A DNA stretch of 64,000 nucleotides, from NCBI RefSeq assembly GCF_030553055.1, contig NZ_CP130713.1:6510001-6574000 (forward strand). Reading direction: 5' to 3'. The stretch comes from Streptomyces sp. XD-27 (GTDB taxonomy: Bacteria > Actinomycetota > Actinomycetes > Streptomycetales > Streptomycetaceae). This document shows positions 25,346-33,925 of the stretch, one piece after another. The translations under genes and the position numbers were made by a program. The notes beneath the pieces were generated by a model, which saw only the letters and a program-made list of their open reading frames with translations, was not told the DNA's origin and did not search any database. Position 1 is the stretch's first letter. Every line of letters starts with the position of its first letter.

Positions 25346-25840
25346 TCACCGGAGCCGGCGCGTCTCCAGAAGGAAGCAGCCGAACTCGACGAACCGTACG
25401 TGTACGGCCGCCACCTCCGGATCCGCGTACACCTCGGCGAGCGCCTCGTCGACGGTCACGGTGTCACCGTCGAGCAGCCGCCCGCCGAGGATCCTCCCGT
25501 CCGCGGAGTACGCGCGGAGCACCCTCCGGTCGCCGTGCATCACCTCGGGAAAGCGGCTGCCCGCCCAGCCGTCGCACTCGGCGGGGTGGATGAAGACCGG
25601 GCCGACCTCGTCGTACGGTCCCGGTCGGGCCCCGGTCTCGCGCGCCCAGCGGCGCAGCGGGGCGTAGGAGGCCAGTGCGATCTTCTCGCCCGGAGTGCCG
25701 CGGCGCAGACAGCAGCGCAGCGGCGCCCCGCCCTCCTCGTCCACGTACGGCTGCGGCGCGTTGCCCGCGTCGTCCCGTTCGCGCAACTGCTTCAGTACGG
25801 CGGGGGCGATGGCCCGGATCTCGTAGTCGTTGTCGCTCAT
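25346..25840 (-). CDS. DUF1203-family protein
   Basis: A 164-residue protein (MSDNDYEIRAIAPAVLKQLR) matching the DUF1203 layout: CCLRRGTPGEKIALASY, then GARPGPYDEVGPVFIHPAEC, then RVLRAYSADGRILGG and the C-terminal VHVRFVEFGCFLLE. The function of this family is unknown. ATG 25840 is selected; the open frame continues upstream into sequence of the next gene's 3' region. Confidence 0.85.
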   Translation of the reverse strand: MSDNDYEIRAIAPAVLKQLRERDDAGNAPQPYVDEEGGAPLRCCLRRGTPGEKIALASYAPLRRWARETGARPGPYDEVGPVFIHPAECDGWAGSRFPEVMHGDRRVLRAYSADGRILGGRLLDGDTVTVDEALAEVYADPEVAAVHVRFVEFGCFLLETRRLR

Positions 25841-25911
25841 GTGCCCATCGTGGGGGCGGGGGTGGGCCTGATGCTGGCGGGATCCGGACGAGGATCTTTC
25901 CCGCCACTCCG

Positions 25912-26334
25912 TCAGAAGGAGCGGACGTAGATCTTGGCGCCGGAGTGGAAGCGAGCGGTCAGCCCGTGATGGCCGGGCCGGGCATCCGGGCGCTGCGACC
26001 ACAGTTCGAGCGAGCACAGCTCCCGGTTCCCGCTGGACGACAGCAGCGACGCCAGCCACCGTTCCGCGTCTGCGGCCGATGGGCTACCCGCGATCTGAGG
26101 GCACTCGATCGGCGCCATGGGGTCACCTTCGACAGGTGCTTCCGGCACGCTGTGCTTATCCCCGGGGGCCAACTCCGCGATGACCTGCCACTGGACCTCG
26201 GTACCGCCGAGCTTCACCGCCAAGCCGAACGGATGCTTGGTGTCACCTGCCTCGGCGAGCGTCGTCACTATGTCTGCGGCCGGGGCGTTCTTCGCAAGGT
26301 CGAGGGCGAAGTCCTGGAAGCGCTGCGGCCGCAT
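25912..26334 (-). CDS. hypothetical protein, 140 residues, of a Streptomyces accessory type
   Basis: The sequence MRPQRFQDFALDLAKNAPAADIV with GDTKHPFGLAVKLGGTEVQWQ and a C-terminal LTARFHSGAKIYVRSF is coding-like and recalls small uncharacterised proteins near XRE regulators in Streptomyces accessory islands. It has no signal peptide or membrane segment. It is the last gene of a minus-strand set that is divergent from the XRE/TPR regulator. Confidence 0.72.
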   Translation of the reverse strand: MRPQRFQDFALDLAKNAPAADIVTTLAEAGDTKHPFGLAVKLGGTEVQWQVIAELAPGDKHSVPEAPVEGDPMAPIECPQIAGSPSAADAERWLASLLSSSGNRELCSLELWSQRPDARPGHHGLTARFHSGAKIYVRSF

Positions 26335-26398
26335 TGATGGTTGTTCCTTCCGTGGAGAACAGGCCGAGGGGTGGCCAGGCCGGGCGGGGGGGGCGTAA

Positions 26399-26593
26399 TC
26401 AGCGCAGGCGGTTGCTTTCGCGCGCGCAGTGATCGCAGACGTACCGGGAGCGGAGCACCAGCCGCATGGCCGCCGAGTCCTTGTGGACCGGGCAGAGCCA
26501 AGACAGCTCCGAGTCCTCTGGTAAGTCGTGCTTGAGGAACCGCCGGAGCGTGGCGCGTACGCCGCCGTCTTCGGGGGTGCCGCTACTCGTCAT
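26399..26593 (-). CDS. small Cys/His-containing protein, 64 residues
   Basis: The protein has the arrangement WLCPVH followed by YVCDHCARE, four candidate zinc ligands that suggest a small zinc ribbon. It overlaps the stop of the upstream gene by 11 bases, so the two are probably translationally coupled. A TTA codon is used at residue 24, suggesting bldA dependence. No family recognised. Confidence 0.65.
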   Translation of the reverse strand: MTSSGTPEDGGVRATLRRFLKHDLPEDSELSWLCPVHKDSAAMRLVLRSRYVCDHCARESNRLR

Positions 26594-26879
26594 CTCCGCT
26601 GTCGCCCTCGGTGCCGTTCGGTTCTTCTGCGGGCGGGTCGGCGGGCCGGATGGTCTCGTGCGCGCCCAGGTCGTACCCGTTCACGTTGTCATCGGTCGCA
26701 CCAGAGCAACGGTCACGTGCGTCCGCGTCCGTGCGCGGGCGCGCGTCTTCGAGACGCTGAGCCAGCGGACACAGCTTCCCGGAGGGACACTCCGCGCATT
26801 CGGCCTGGTGCATGCTCAGGGCGGCCACCAACTGTGTGATATCCGCCGTACGGGGACTCGTGGAGCCTTCGGCAGCCAT
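26583..26879 (-). CDS. hypothetical Cys-containing protein, about 98 residues
   Basis: From ATG 26879 the product (MAAEGSTSPRTADITQLV) has a helical N-terminus with HQAECAECPSGKLCP, a short Cys cluster, and an acidic low-complexity end rich in Asp, Glu and Pro. It overlaps the 64-residue gene and is divergent from the XRE/TPR regulator. It could be an accessory partner of the regulator, but nothing in the sequence proves it. Confidence 0.62.
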   Translation of the reverse strand: MAAEGSTSPRTADITQLVAALSMHQAECAECPSGKLCPLAQRLEDARPRTDADARDRCSGATDDNVNGYDLGAHETIRPADPPAEEPNGTEGDSGDDE

Positions 26880-27038
26880 GCGCTCACCTCCGCTCCGCCT
26901 GCCGTTGCCTGGCCATGCCCAGTCAACGGCGCGTACGGCACGGCGGACAGGTGAGAGAGCCCCGTCTCTCATCGCATGACCCAGGTGATTTTTGCCTTCG
27001 CCCGTGTCTGGGTGACCGCACACCGTTACCGTGAGGGC

Positions 27039-28295
27039 ATGGCACAGGAGAACCGCAAGCTCGCTGCGCGGATCGCTGAACTCGGCTTTTCTCAAGCAGA
27101 GTTAGCCCGTCAGATCAACGCTGAAGTCGAACTCCTGACAGGCAAGCCGGGCAACGTCACCGATGCCGACATCCGGCGGTGGCTGCGTGGTGCGACCAAG
27201 TGGCCGCAGGACCGGATCAGGCTGTGCGTGGAGAAAGTTCTCGATGCCAGTGCCGAAGACCTGGGGTTCGTGCCTCGCAAGAAGCGCATCGCACCACCGG
27301 AGGATGATCCCGTGAACCGACGTGCACTCTTGACCGCCACAGGCGGTACGGCCCTGGCCATTGCCGCTCCGTACGCACCCGCCCATGGGCGCCTTGGTAT
27401 CAAAGACGTCCGGCGATTCCATCAGGACTACGTGGCCATCCTCCGGCACGATCAAGCCGTGGGGGGATCGCAGAAGGTGGAGAACCTCGCGGTGGAACTG
27501 GCAGCGTGGATTCAATCCGCCCTTGCCGCTTCCTTGTCCTCAACCCGCGTGCGAGCCATGCTCTATCGACTCGCCGCAAACGTCATCAGCTCAGCGGCAT
27601 TCGCATCTATCGACGCAAGCTCTCCGCAGCGGGCACGCGCTCATCTCGACAAGGCTCTGACCTTCGCCAGTCTGTCCCGCGACAGCGAGACGATGTACCA
27701 CGTCTGGAACCATCTGACCCTCACCTCCAGCCAGCGTGAGAACCACGCCGAAGCCGTCGCCGGAACAGAGGTGATGAAGCGCTCCTCCATCGCCCGGAGA
27801 GACCCGTTGTACGTCTCTCTCGGGCACATCCGGAACGCCAACGGACTCGCACGCCTCCGGCGTCGCTCAGAAGCTCTGCGAGCTCTCAGCGACGCGGAGC
27901 GTGCCTTCGCCCGTAGCACCGACGAGCAACGGACAGAGTGGATCAAGTTCTTCGACGCCAGCGAGGTGGACGCTCTGTCCTCATTTATATGGTCGGCGCT
28001 GGGTGATCACGGACGGGCGGAGTACTGCCTGCATCGCACGCTCGCTGCCATCCCTGACGGTATGGTCCGCAACAAGGCGCTCTATACAGCCCATCTGTCG
28101 CTGGCGCAGGCCAGACAAGGAGACCTGGAGTTGGCCTGCGCGACAGGTAGAAGGGTTCATGCATTGCTGCTGCCCTCTTCCGGGTCAAGGAGAACCGCTC
28201 ACACTCTGGCCGCGACACGAAAGGTGATCGTAGCCTCAGGATCGAAGAGCCCCGAAATCGTCGAGTGGGTCGAGGAGACCAGTCAATGGATGTGA
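27039..28295 (+). CDS. XRE-type regulator with TPR-like C-terminal domain
   Basis: Residues 1-70 form an XRE helix-turn-helix (ELGFSQAELARQINAEV ... VTDADIRRWLRGATKWP). The remaining 350 residues are helical repeats with TPR-like spacing (ARAHLDKALTFASLSRD, AEYCLHRTLAAIPDGM, HLSLAQARQGDLELACATGRR), as in Streptomyces regulators that sense small peptides or partner proteins. Leu22, inside the helix-turn-helix, is encoded by TTA (27102-27104), so translation should depend on bldA. GC is visibly lower than in neighbouring genes. Its stop overlaps the next ATG by 10 bases. Confidence 0.82.
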   Translation: MAQENRKLAARIAELGFSQAELARQINAEVELLTGKPGNVTDADIRRWLRGATKWPQDRIRLCVEKVLDASAEDLGFVPRKKRIAPPEDDPVNRRALLTATGGTALAIAAPYAPAHGRLGIKDVRRFHQDYVAILRHDQAVGGSQKVENLAVELAAWIQSALAASLSSTRVRAMLYRLAANVISSAAFASIDASSPQRARAHLDKALTFASLSRDSETMYHVWNHLTLTSSQRENHAEAVAGTEVMKRSSIARRDPLYVSLGHIRNANGLARLRRRSEALRALSDAERAFARSTDEQRTEWIKFFDASEVDALSSFIWSALGDHGRAEYCLHRTLAAIPDGMVRNKALYTAHLSLAQARQGDLELACATGRRVHALLLPSSGSRRTAHTLAATRKVIVASGSKSPEIVEWVEETSQWM

Positions 28296-28798
28296 AGCGC
28301 TACACGCATGCCAATGCGCGGGACGTCAGGTCCCTGCTGCTCGATATCCACGATGACGCGTATGCGAATAATCCGAACCCGTTTCACTCGCGTGAACGCT
28401 TCTCGTACTTTGTCGATCTGTGGTCCTCACGTGAGAACTGGCAGTGTGTGGTGGGTTGGGAAGAGGGCGGCCCTGTCGGGTACGCATACGGCTCCATGCT
28501 CAAGCCGGGTGGATGGTGGAAGGGGCACCAGCGACCAGCCAGCACCAAGGGCTCCGTCTTCGCGCTGTCAGAATTGATGGTGGTTCCTCAATGGCGCGGT
28601 ACAGGTCGGGCAAAGAAGATTCATGACGCACTGCTCGAATCGGTCGAATCCGATGTCGTAACGCTCCAAGTGGAGTCCACCAACCCAAAGGCTCAATCTC
28701 TATATGAAAGTTGGAAGTACAACAAGGTGGGCGAAGCGAAGCCATCAGACGATTCGCCGCTATACGCCGTCATGGCCAAGAAGCTGAAGCACGGCTGA
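28286..28798 (+). CDS. GNAT-family N-acetyltransferase
   Basis: A 170-residue acetyltransferase starting MDVKRYTHANARDV. The acetyl-CoA site is SELMVVPQWRGTGRAKKIHDALLE (pattern Q/RxxGxG/A), and the C-terminus VTLQVESTNPKAQSLYESWKYNKV is typical of the fold. The ATG lies 10 bases inside the XRE/TPR gene, so the two are coupled and the regulator probably acts with or on this enzyme. The substrate is unknown. Base composition is lower in GC than the surroundings. Confidence 0.85.
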   Translation: MDVKRYTHANARDVRSLLLDIHDDAYANNPNPFHSRERFSYFVDLWSSRENWQCVVGWEEGGPVGYAYGSMLKPGGWWKGHQRPASTKGSVFALSELMVVPQWRGTGRAKKIHDALLESVESDVVTLQVESTNPKAQSLYESWKYNKVGEAKPSDDSPLYAVMAKKLKHG

Positions 28799-28850
28799 GC
28801 ACCTGGGCCCGGGCGACCGGGCGACCGGGAGACGGACGAGATGCCCCGGG

Positions 28851-30056
28851 TCACGGGGACGGGCGGGGCGGGGACACCGTCCGGAAGACCAGGCCCGCCC
28901 GGACCAGCCGTTCCGTCAGGGCCTCGCCCATCGCCGTGGCCGTCGTGACCTGGCCCGCCGTCTCCGGGAGATCGTCGAGCGCCAGGCAGAGCGCGGACTC
29001 GGCGAGCATCTTCGCCGTCTCGCCGTAGCCCGGGTCGCCGCCGGACACCTCCGTGACCACCCGTCGGCCGCCGCCCTCGCCCGCGAAGCGGACCGCGAAC
29101 CAGCTCCTGGCGCGCCGCTCGGCGTCCGGGCCCTCGCCGGGGCTGAGCCTGCCCGACAGCCAGCGGCGGGCCGGTGGGAGCTGGGCGGCGGCGAGCAGGG
29201 CGGCGAAGCCGGCGGCGCCGCCGACGAGGACGGGCAGCCGGTCGGCCACCACGTGGGCGCGGTAGCGGAAGTCGGGGCCGTAGCGAGACAGGGCGGCGGC
29301 GGAGCGGCCCACGATCTGCGGGTCTATGGTCGGCATCGGCACGGCCCAGGCGCCCAGGTCCCGGCGCCGGTGGAGGGTTCCGGGACCGGCCGAGATCGTC
29401 CGGTCGGCGGGGCGGGGTTCGGCCCGCCGCCTCGCCGCGGCGGCGCGGACCATGCCGACCGGGCGAGACAGGGCCGTCATGGCGGAGGCCAGGGTGCCGC
29501 CGGAGACGGTGCCGCTGCCGCGTACGAAGCCCTCGATCCGCAGCGGCACTCCCTCCGGCAGCCGTGTCACCGTGTAGTGGACGCCGAGGTCCTGCGGGAT
29601 CGAGTCGAAGCCGCAGGAGTGCACGATCCGGGCGCCCGTCGACCGGGCGAGCGCGTGGTGCCGCAGATACATCAGATCGACGAACTCCGGCTCGCCGGTC
29701 AGGTCCACGTAGTCCGTCCCGGCCTCGGCGCACGCGGCCACCAGCGGCTCGCCGTACGTCAGATAGGGGCCGACGGTGGTGGCCACGACGTGCGTGTCGG
29801 CGGCGATCGCGCGCAGCGACGCCGGGTCGGTGCTGTCGGCGCGCAGCAGCGCGAGACCGGCGAGCTCCGGGGCGTCCGCCGCCAGCCGGTCCCGCAGCCG
29901 CTCCAGCTTCTCCCGGTCGCGGCCCGCCAGCGCCCACCGGACGCCGGCGGGGGCGTGCTCCGCCAGATACGCCGCGGTGAGCCCGCCTGCGAAGCCCGTC
30001 GCGCCGAACAGCACGATGTCGTACGCGCGTTGTGTCGTGGACTCCCGACGCCGCAT
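28851..30056 (-). CDS. saccharopine-dehydrogenase-like / trans-acting enoyl reductase family protein
   Basis: A 401-residue protein with an N-terminal Rossmann motif IVLFGATGFAGGLTAAYLA, then ALAGRDREKLERL, TTVGPYLTYGEPLVAACAEAGTDYVDLTGE and HSCGFDSIPQDLG, the signature of the saccharopine dehydrogenase NADP-binding group to which mycobacterial trans-acting enoyl reductases belong. A late hydrophobic stretch suggests membrane association. No lipid synthase lies beside it, so its substrate is unclear. It is divergent from the six-gene plus-strand operon. Confidence 0.82.
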   Translation of the reverse strand: MRRRESTTQRAYDIVLFGATGFAGGLTAAYLAEHAPAGVRWALAGRDREKLERLRDRLAADAPELAGLALLRADSTDPASLRAIAADTHVVATTVGPYLTYGEPLVAACAEAGTDYVDLTGEPEFVDLMYLRHHALARSTGARIVHSCGFDSIPQDLGVHYTVTRLPEGVPLRIEGFVRGSGTVSGGTLASAMTALSRPVGMVRAAAARRRAEPRPADRTISAGPGTLHRRRDLGAWAVPMPTIDPQIVGRSAAALSRYGPDFRYRAHVVADRLPVLVGGAAGFAALLAAAQLPPARRWLSGRLSPGEGPDAERRARSWFAVRFAGEGGGRRVVTEVSGGDPGYGETAKMLAESALCLALDDLPETAGQVTTATAMGEALTERLVRAGLVFRTVSPPRPSP

Positions 30057-30319
30057 CCCGGGTTCCTCTCGTCCGCTCGCCTCCCCCCGACCCCGACCCT
30101 ACGAAGCCGCCGATTTTCCGGTCAACACGTCGATCCGCACGCCCACCTGGCGCGCCGTGCGGGCTTGACAGCCCGTGTCGCCTCGGACACATTGCGGGCA
30201 CATAGGATGTCCTACGTCCGGTTTGATCTCCGGTTTGGTCTCCGGCTTTGATCTTCGGCTTTGATCTTCGGTTTGGACTCGGGTTCGATCTCGTCAGCAC
30301 GCCAGAAAGCTGGACTCTG
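30057..30319. promoter_or_regulatory. divergent regulatory region with a 12-bp dyad and tandem repeats
   Basis: A consensus TTGACA lies at 30165-30170. TAGGATGTCCTA (30203-30214; arms TAGGA/TCCTA) is a perfect dyad around a 2-base centre. From 30218 to 30292 a 12-14-bp unit of the type CCGGTTTGATCT repeats about six times up to 27 bases before the aldolase start. The dyad resembles a GntR-class operator. The repeats would be transcribed as leader if the promoter is upstream; their role is unknown. Confidence 0.55.
30218..30292. repeat. six degenerate 12-14-bp tandem repeats in a leader region
   Basis: Units begin at about 30218, 30230, 30242, 30256, 30269 and 30281, each a variant of CCGGTTTGATCT. 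The block is AT-richer than its surroundings and sits directly before the first gene of the aldolase operon. Confidence 0.8.
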
Positions 30320-31258
30320 ATGCGCCTTCCGGTTCCGCTCACGGGCGTCGTCCCGCCGCTGTGCACGCCGCTGACCCCCGCCGGCGACATCGACACCGGA
30401 TCGCTGACCGCCCTGGCGGAACGGCTCGTCGCGGCCGGGGTGAGCGGGCTGTTCGCCCTCGGCTCCAGCGGTGAGGCCGCCTATCTGACCGATGGGCAGC
30501 GGCGCACCGTGCTGACGACCGTGTGCGCCGCCGCGGGCGGACGGGTGCCCGTGCTCGCCGGGGCGATCGACATGACGACGGCGCGGGTGCTGGACCACGC
30601 CAGGGCCGCGGCGCAGGCGGGCGCGGACGGCCTGGTGGTCACCGCCCCCTTCTACACCCGCACCCACCCCGCGGAGATCGCCGACCACTTCCGCCGCGTC
30701 CGGGACGGAGCCGGGCTGCCGCTGTTCGCGTACGACCTGCCCGCCTCGGTGCACACCAAGCTGACCGCGGCGCTGCTGCTGCCGCTGGCCGAGGACGGCA
30801 CGCTCGCCGGGCTCAAGGACAGCAGCGGTGACGACGGGGCGCTGCGCCGGCTCCTGGTGGAGCTGCGCCGCCGCGGCCTGGACCGGTCCTTCTCGGTGCT
30901 GACGGGATCCGAACTCGCCGTGGACGGCGCGCTGCTGGCGGGCGCGCACGGCGTCGTACCCGGTCTCGGCAACGTCGATCCCGACGGGTACGTGCGGCTG
31001 TACGAGCACGCGCGCGCGGGCCGCTGGCGCGAGGCCGCCGCCGAACAGGACCGGCTCGCCGCCCTGTTCGCGATCACCGAGAGCGGCGATCCGGCGCGCA
31101 TGGGCGGCAGTTCCTCGGCCCTGGGCGGGTTCAAGGCCGCGCTGCACCTGCTCGGCGTGATCGACTGCCCGGCCACCGCCGCCCCCCAACTCCCGCTCGG
31201 CGAGGCCGAGCACGCGACCGTACGCGGGATCCTGCGGGAGGGAGGACTGCTGCGATGA
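30320..31258 (+). CDS. DapA/NanA-family lyase-synthase (pyruvate aldolase type)
   Basis: A 312-residue TIM-barrel class I aldolase. Visible features are the GSSGEAAYLT carboxylate-binding loop (GSTGE in DapA), Tyr in LFAYDLP and the Schiff-base Lys in AGLKDSSGDDG. The family covers dihydrodipicolinate synthase, N-acetylneuraminate lyase and several keto-acid aldolases. The coupled NanT-type transporter favours a catabolic lyase over lysine synthesis. ATG 30320 is chosen because the family sequence (PLTGVVPPLCTPLT) starts right after it; upstream sequence is repeat DNA. Confidence 0.85.
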   Translation: MRLPVPLTGVVPPLCTPLTPAGDIDTGSLTALAERLVAAGVSGLFALGSSGEAAYLTDGQRRTVLTTVCAAAGGRVPVLAGAIDMTTARVLDHARAAAQAGADGLVVTAPFYTRTHPAEIADHFRRVRDGAGLPLFAYDLPASVHTKLTAALLLPLAEDGTLAGLKDSSGDDGALRRLLVELRRRGLDRSFSVLTGSELAVDGALLAGAHGVVPGLGNVDPDGYVRLYEHARAGRWREAAAEQDRLAALFAITESGDPARMGGSSSALGGFKAALHLLGVIDCPATAAPQLPLGEAEHATVRGILREGGLLR

Positions 31259-32700
31259 ACCCGGCCGCCGCGGGACCTCCGCCGCCCTGGTACCGCGAGG
31301 TGTCCCGCGGACAGTGGAAGGCGATGGCCGCCGCCTGGATCGGCTATCTGCTGGACGGCTTCGACTTCGTCCTCATCACCCTCGTCCTCACCGAGATCGC
31401 CGACGAGTTCCACCTGAGCCCGGCGGCCGCGGCGAGCCTGGTCTCCGGGGCGTTCGTCACCCGCTGGCTGGGCGGCGCGCTGCTCGGCGCGATGGGCGAC
31501 CGCCACGGCCGCAAGGCCGCCATGGTCGCCAGCATTCTGCTCTACTCGCTCGGCACCTTCGCGTGCGGCTTCGCCTGGGACTACGCCAGCCTCTTCGCCG
31601 CCCGGCTGCTGATCGGCATGGGCATGGCGGGGGAGTACAGCGCCAGCGCCACCTACGTCCTGGAGAGCTGGCCCGCCCGGCTGCGCAACCGCGCCTCTGG
31701 TTTTCTGATCTCCGGATACGCGGGCGGCACCATCCTCGCCTCCGAGCTGTACAAGTGGGTCGTACCGCACTGGGGCTGGCGGTGGATGTTCTGGATCGGC
31801 GTCGCGCCGGTGCTCGTCGCCCTGTGGGTGCGGCGCGCCCTGCCGGAGGCGGCGGACTGGAGCGCGGAGGTGGCCGGGCGGGCGGCGCGCCCGAACCCCT
31901 TCCGCCCGCTGTTCCGCGGCCGGGTGCGCGGGTGCGTCAACGCCGCGCTCGCCGCCGCCGCGACCGCCGCGCTCCTGTGCGTCTTCACCCCGCTGGGCGC
32001 GGGCCTGGTGTGGCCGCCGGCGCTGCTGGCCGCGGGCTGCCTGTTCGCCTTCGCCGCGCAACTGGGCGGCCGCCGAGGCTGGGTGCTGTACGTGGCGCTG
32101 ATGTGCACCGTGTTCTGCGCGTTCCTCTACAGCTGGCCGATCCAGGCGCTGCTGCCCACGTATCTCAAGACCGAGCTGGGCTACGCGCCGTCCGAGGTCA
32201 CCGACGTGATGTTCTACGCGGGCTTCGGGACGATGCTCGGCTGCTGGCTTGCGGGGTTCGTCGGCGACTGGATCGGCACCCGGCGGGCGTACGCCTGCAC
32301 CCTGCTGGGCTCGCTCGCCTTCGTCTTCCCCGTCTTCGCCGTCCAGGACTCGCTGGTCGGCCTCGGCGTCCTGCTCTTCTTCCTGCTCGCGCTGGGGCAG
32401 GGCATCTCCGGCATCCTGCCCAAGTACATCGCGAGCCACTTCCCGACCGAGAACCGGGCCGCGTCGCTGGGCTTCGTCTACAACACCGGGGCGCTCGGCG
32501 GCGCCGTCGCCCCCGTGCTCGGCGCCCACCTGGCCGAGGGCATGCCGCTGGGCCGGGCGCTGGCGGTGCTCACGTTCGGGCTGACCCTGGTGGTGATCGT
32601 GCTCGTCGGCGGGGACGTGCCGCGGCGGCTCGCCCGGCTGGCCGATCCGGACGCCATGGCTTCGTCAGCAACCCTTGTGGAAACTGGAACCCGTTCTTAG
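31255..32700 (+). CDS. MFS transporter, sialate/organic-acid:H+ symporter (NanT-like)
   Basis: A 481-residue MFS protein. Its ATG overlaps the aldolase TGA (ATGA). The N-terminus (QWKAMAAAWIGYLLDGFDFVL) and the loop GAMGDRHGRKAAM, with AGEYSASATYVLESWPARLRNRASG in the A-like motif, are characteristic of the metabolite:H+ symporters that include NanT. It probably imports the acid split by the aldolase or degraded by the downstream CoA-linked enzymes. The exact substrate is not deducible. Confidence 0.85.
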   Translation: MNPAAAGPPPPWYREVSRGQWKAMAAAWIGYLLDGFDFVLITLVLTEIADEFHLSPAAAASLVSGAFVTRWLGGALLGAMGDRHGRKAAMVASILLYSLGTFACGFAWDYASLFAARLLIGMGMAGEYSASATYVLESWPARLRNRASGFLISGYAGGTILASELYKWVVPHWGWRWMFWIGVAPVLVALWVRRALPEAADWSAEVAGRAARPNPFRPLFRGRVRGCVNAALAAAATAALLCVFTPLGAGLVWPPALLAAGCLFAFAAQLGGRRGWVLYVALMCTVFCAFLYSWPIQALLPTYLKTELGYAPSEVTDVMFYAGFGTMLGCWLAGFVGDWIGTRRAYACTLLGSLAFVFPVFAVQDSLVGLGVLLFFLLALGQGISGILPKYIASHFPTENRAASLGFVYNTGALGGAVAPVLGAHLAEGMPLGRALAVLTFGLTLVVIVLVGGDVPRRLARLADPDAMASSATLVETGTRS

Positions 32701-32746
32701 CATCAGCGGTGTTACAGCATCGGTGTCACAAAGAGGTGGGGGCCGG

Positions 32747-33925
32747 ATGACGGAGTCGGAAGCGTCGGAAGCGGAGGCGACGCCGGCACCGCGCGGCCCG
32801 CTGGCCGGAGTGCGCGTGGTGGAACTCGCGGGGATCGGCCCGGGACCGTTCGCCGCCATGCTCCTGGCCGACCTCGGCGCGGACGTGGTGCGGATCGACC
32901 GACCCGGCGGCGCGGGACTGCGGATCGACCCGGACTACGACATCACCAACCGCAACAAGCGCTCGGTGCTGCTGGACCTCAAGACCCCCGACGGGGTGGC
33001 GGCCGCCCTCGACCTGGCCGAGCGGGCCGACATCCTCATCGAGGGCAACCGGCCCGGCGTCGCCGAACGGCTCGGGATCGGCCCGGACGCCTGCCTGGCG
33101 CGCAATCCGCGGCTGGTCTATGGCCGGATGACCGGCTGGGGCCAGGACGGCCCGCTCGCCGACACCGCCGGGCACGACATCGGCTACATCGCGATCACCG
33201 GCGCCCTGTCCATGATCGGAACCAAGGCCGACCAGCCGCCCGCGGTCCCCGCCAACCTCCTCGGCGACTACGCGGGCGGCTCGCTCTACCTGGTCATCGG
33301 CGTCCTCGCCGCGCTCCAGCACGCCCGTACCACCGGCACCGGACAGGTCGTCGACGCGGCCATCGTCGACGGCACCGCCCACCTGACCGCCATGATCCAC
33401 GGGATGATGGCGGCCGGCGGCTGGCAGGACCGGCGCGGCGCCAACCTGCTCGACGGCGGCGCCCCGTTCTACGGCACCTACGAGACCGCCGACGGCGGCT
33501 ACATGGCGGTCGGCGCGCTGGAGCGCAAGTTCTACGCCGAGTTCATCGAGCTGCTCGGGATCGCCGACCAGGTGCCCGCCCGCGACGACTTCGCGCACTG
33601 GGGAGAACTGCGCGCCGCCGTCGCCGCCCGCTTCCGCACCCGTACCCGCGCCGAGTGGACGGACGTCTTCGAGGGCTCGGACGCCTGCGTGGCGCCCGTG
33701 CTGTCGCTGCGCGAGGCCCCCGGCCACCCGCACCTCGCCGCCCGCGGCACCTTCGTGGCGCACGCGGGGATCACCCAGCCCGCCCCCGCACCGCGCTTCT
33801 CCGCCACGCCCGGCGCGGTGCACCGGCCTCCCGCCCGGCCCGGCGCGGACGCCGCGGAGGTGGCCGCCGACTGGGGCGTCACGGGCCTGTCCCCGCACGA
33901 GCCTGCCAAGGAGAGCGAGCAATGA
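32747..33925 (+). CDS. CaiB/BaiF-family CoA-transferase, alpha-methylacyl-CoA racemase type
   Basis: A 392-residue class III enzyme. GVRVVELAGIGPGPFAAMLLADLGADVVRI begins the fold. AGHDIGYIAITGAL and NLLGDYAGGSLYL carry the His-Asp and Asp positions that act as acid/base in AMACR, and FYGTYETADGGYMAVGALE holds the region of the conserved Glu. AMACR epimerises 2-methylacyl-CoA so that beta-oxidation can use branched chains. It is followed by coupled beta-oxidation genes (ATGA with the next gene), fitting a branched or sterol-like acid. Start ATG 32747 follows a G-rich ribosome binding site. Confidence 0.88.
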   Translation: MTESEASEAEATPAPRGPLAGVRVVELAGIGPGPFAAMLLADLGADVVRIDRPGGAGLRIDPDYDITNRNKRSVLLDLKTPDGVAAALDLAERADILIEGNRPGVAERLGIGPDACLARNPRLVYGRMTGWGQDGPLADTAGHDIGYIAITGALSMIGTKADQPPAVPANLLGDYAGGSLYLVIGVLAALQHARTTGTGQVVDAAIVDGTAHLTAMIHGMMAAGGWQDRRGANLLDGGAPFYGTYETADGGYMAVGALERKFYAEFIELLGIADQVPARDDFAHWGELRAAVAARFRTRTRAEWTDVFEGSDACVAPVLSLREAPGHPHLAARGTFVAHAGITQPAPAPRFSATPGAVHRPPARPGADAAEVAADWGVTGLSPHEPAKESEQ

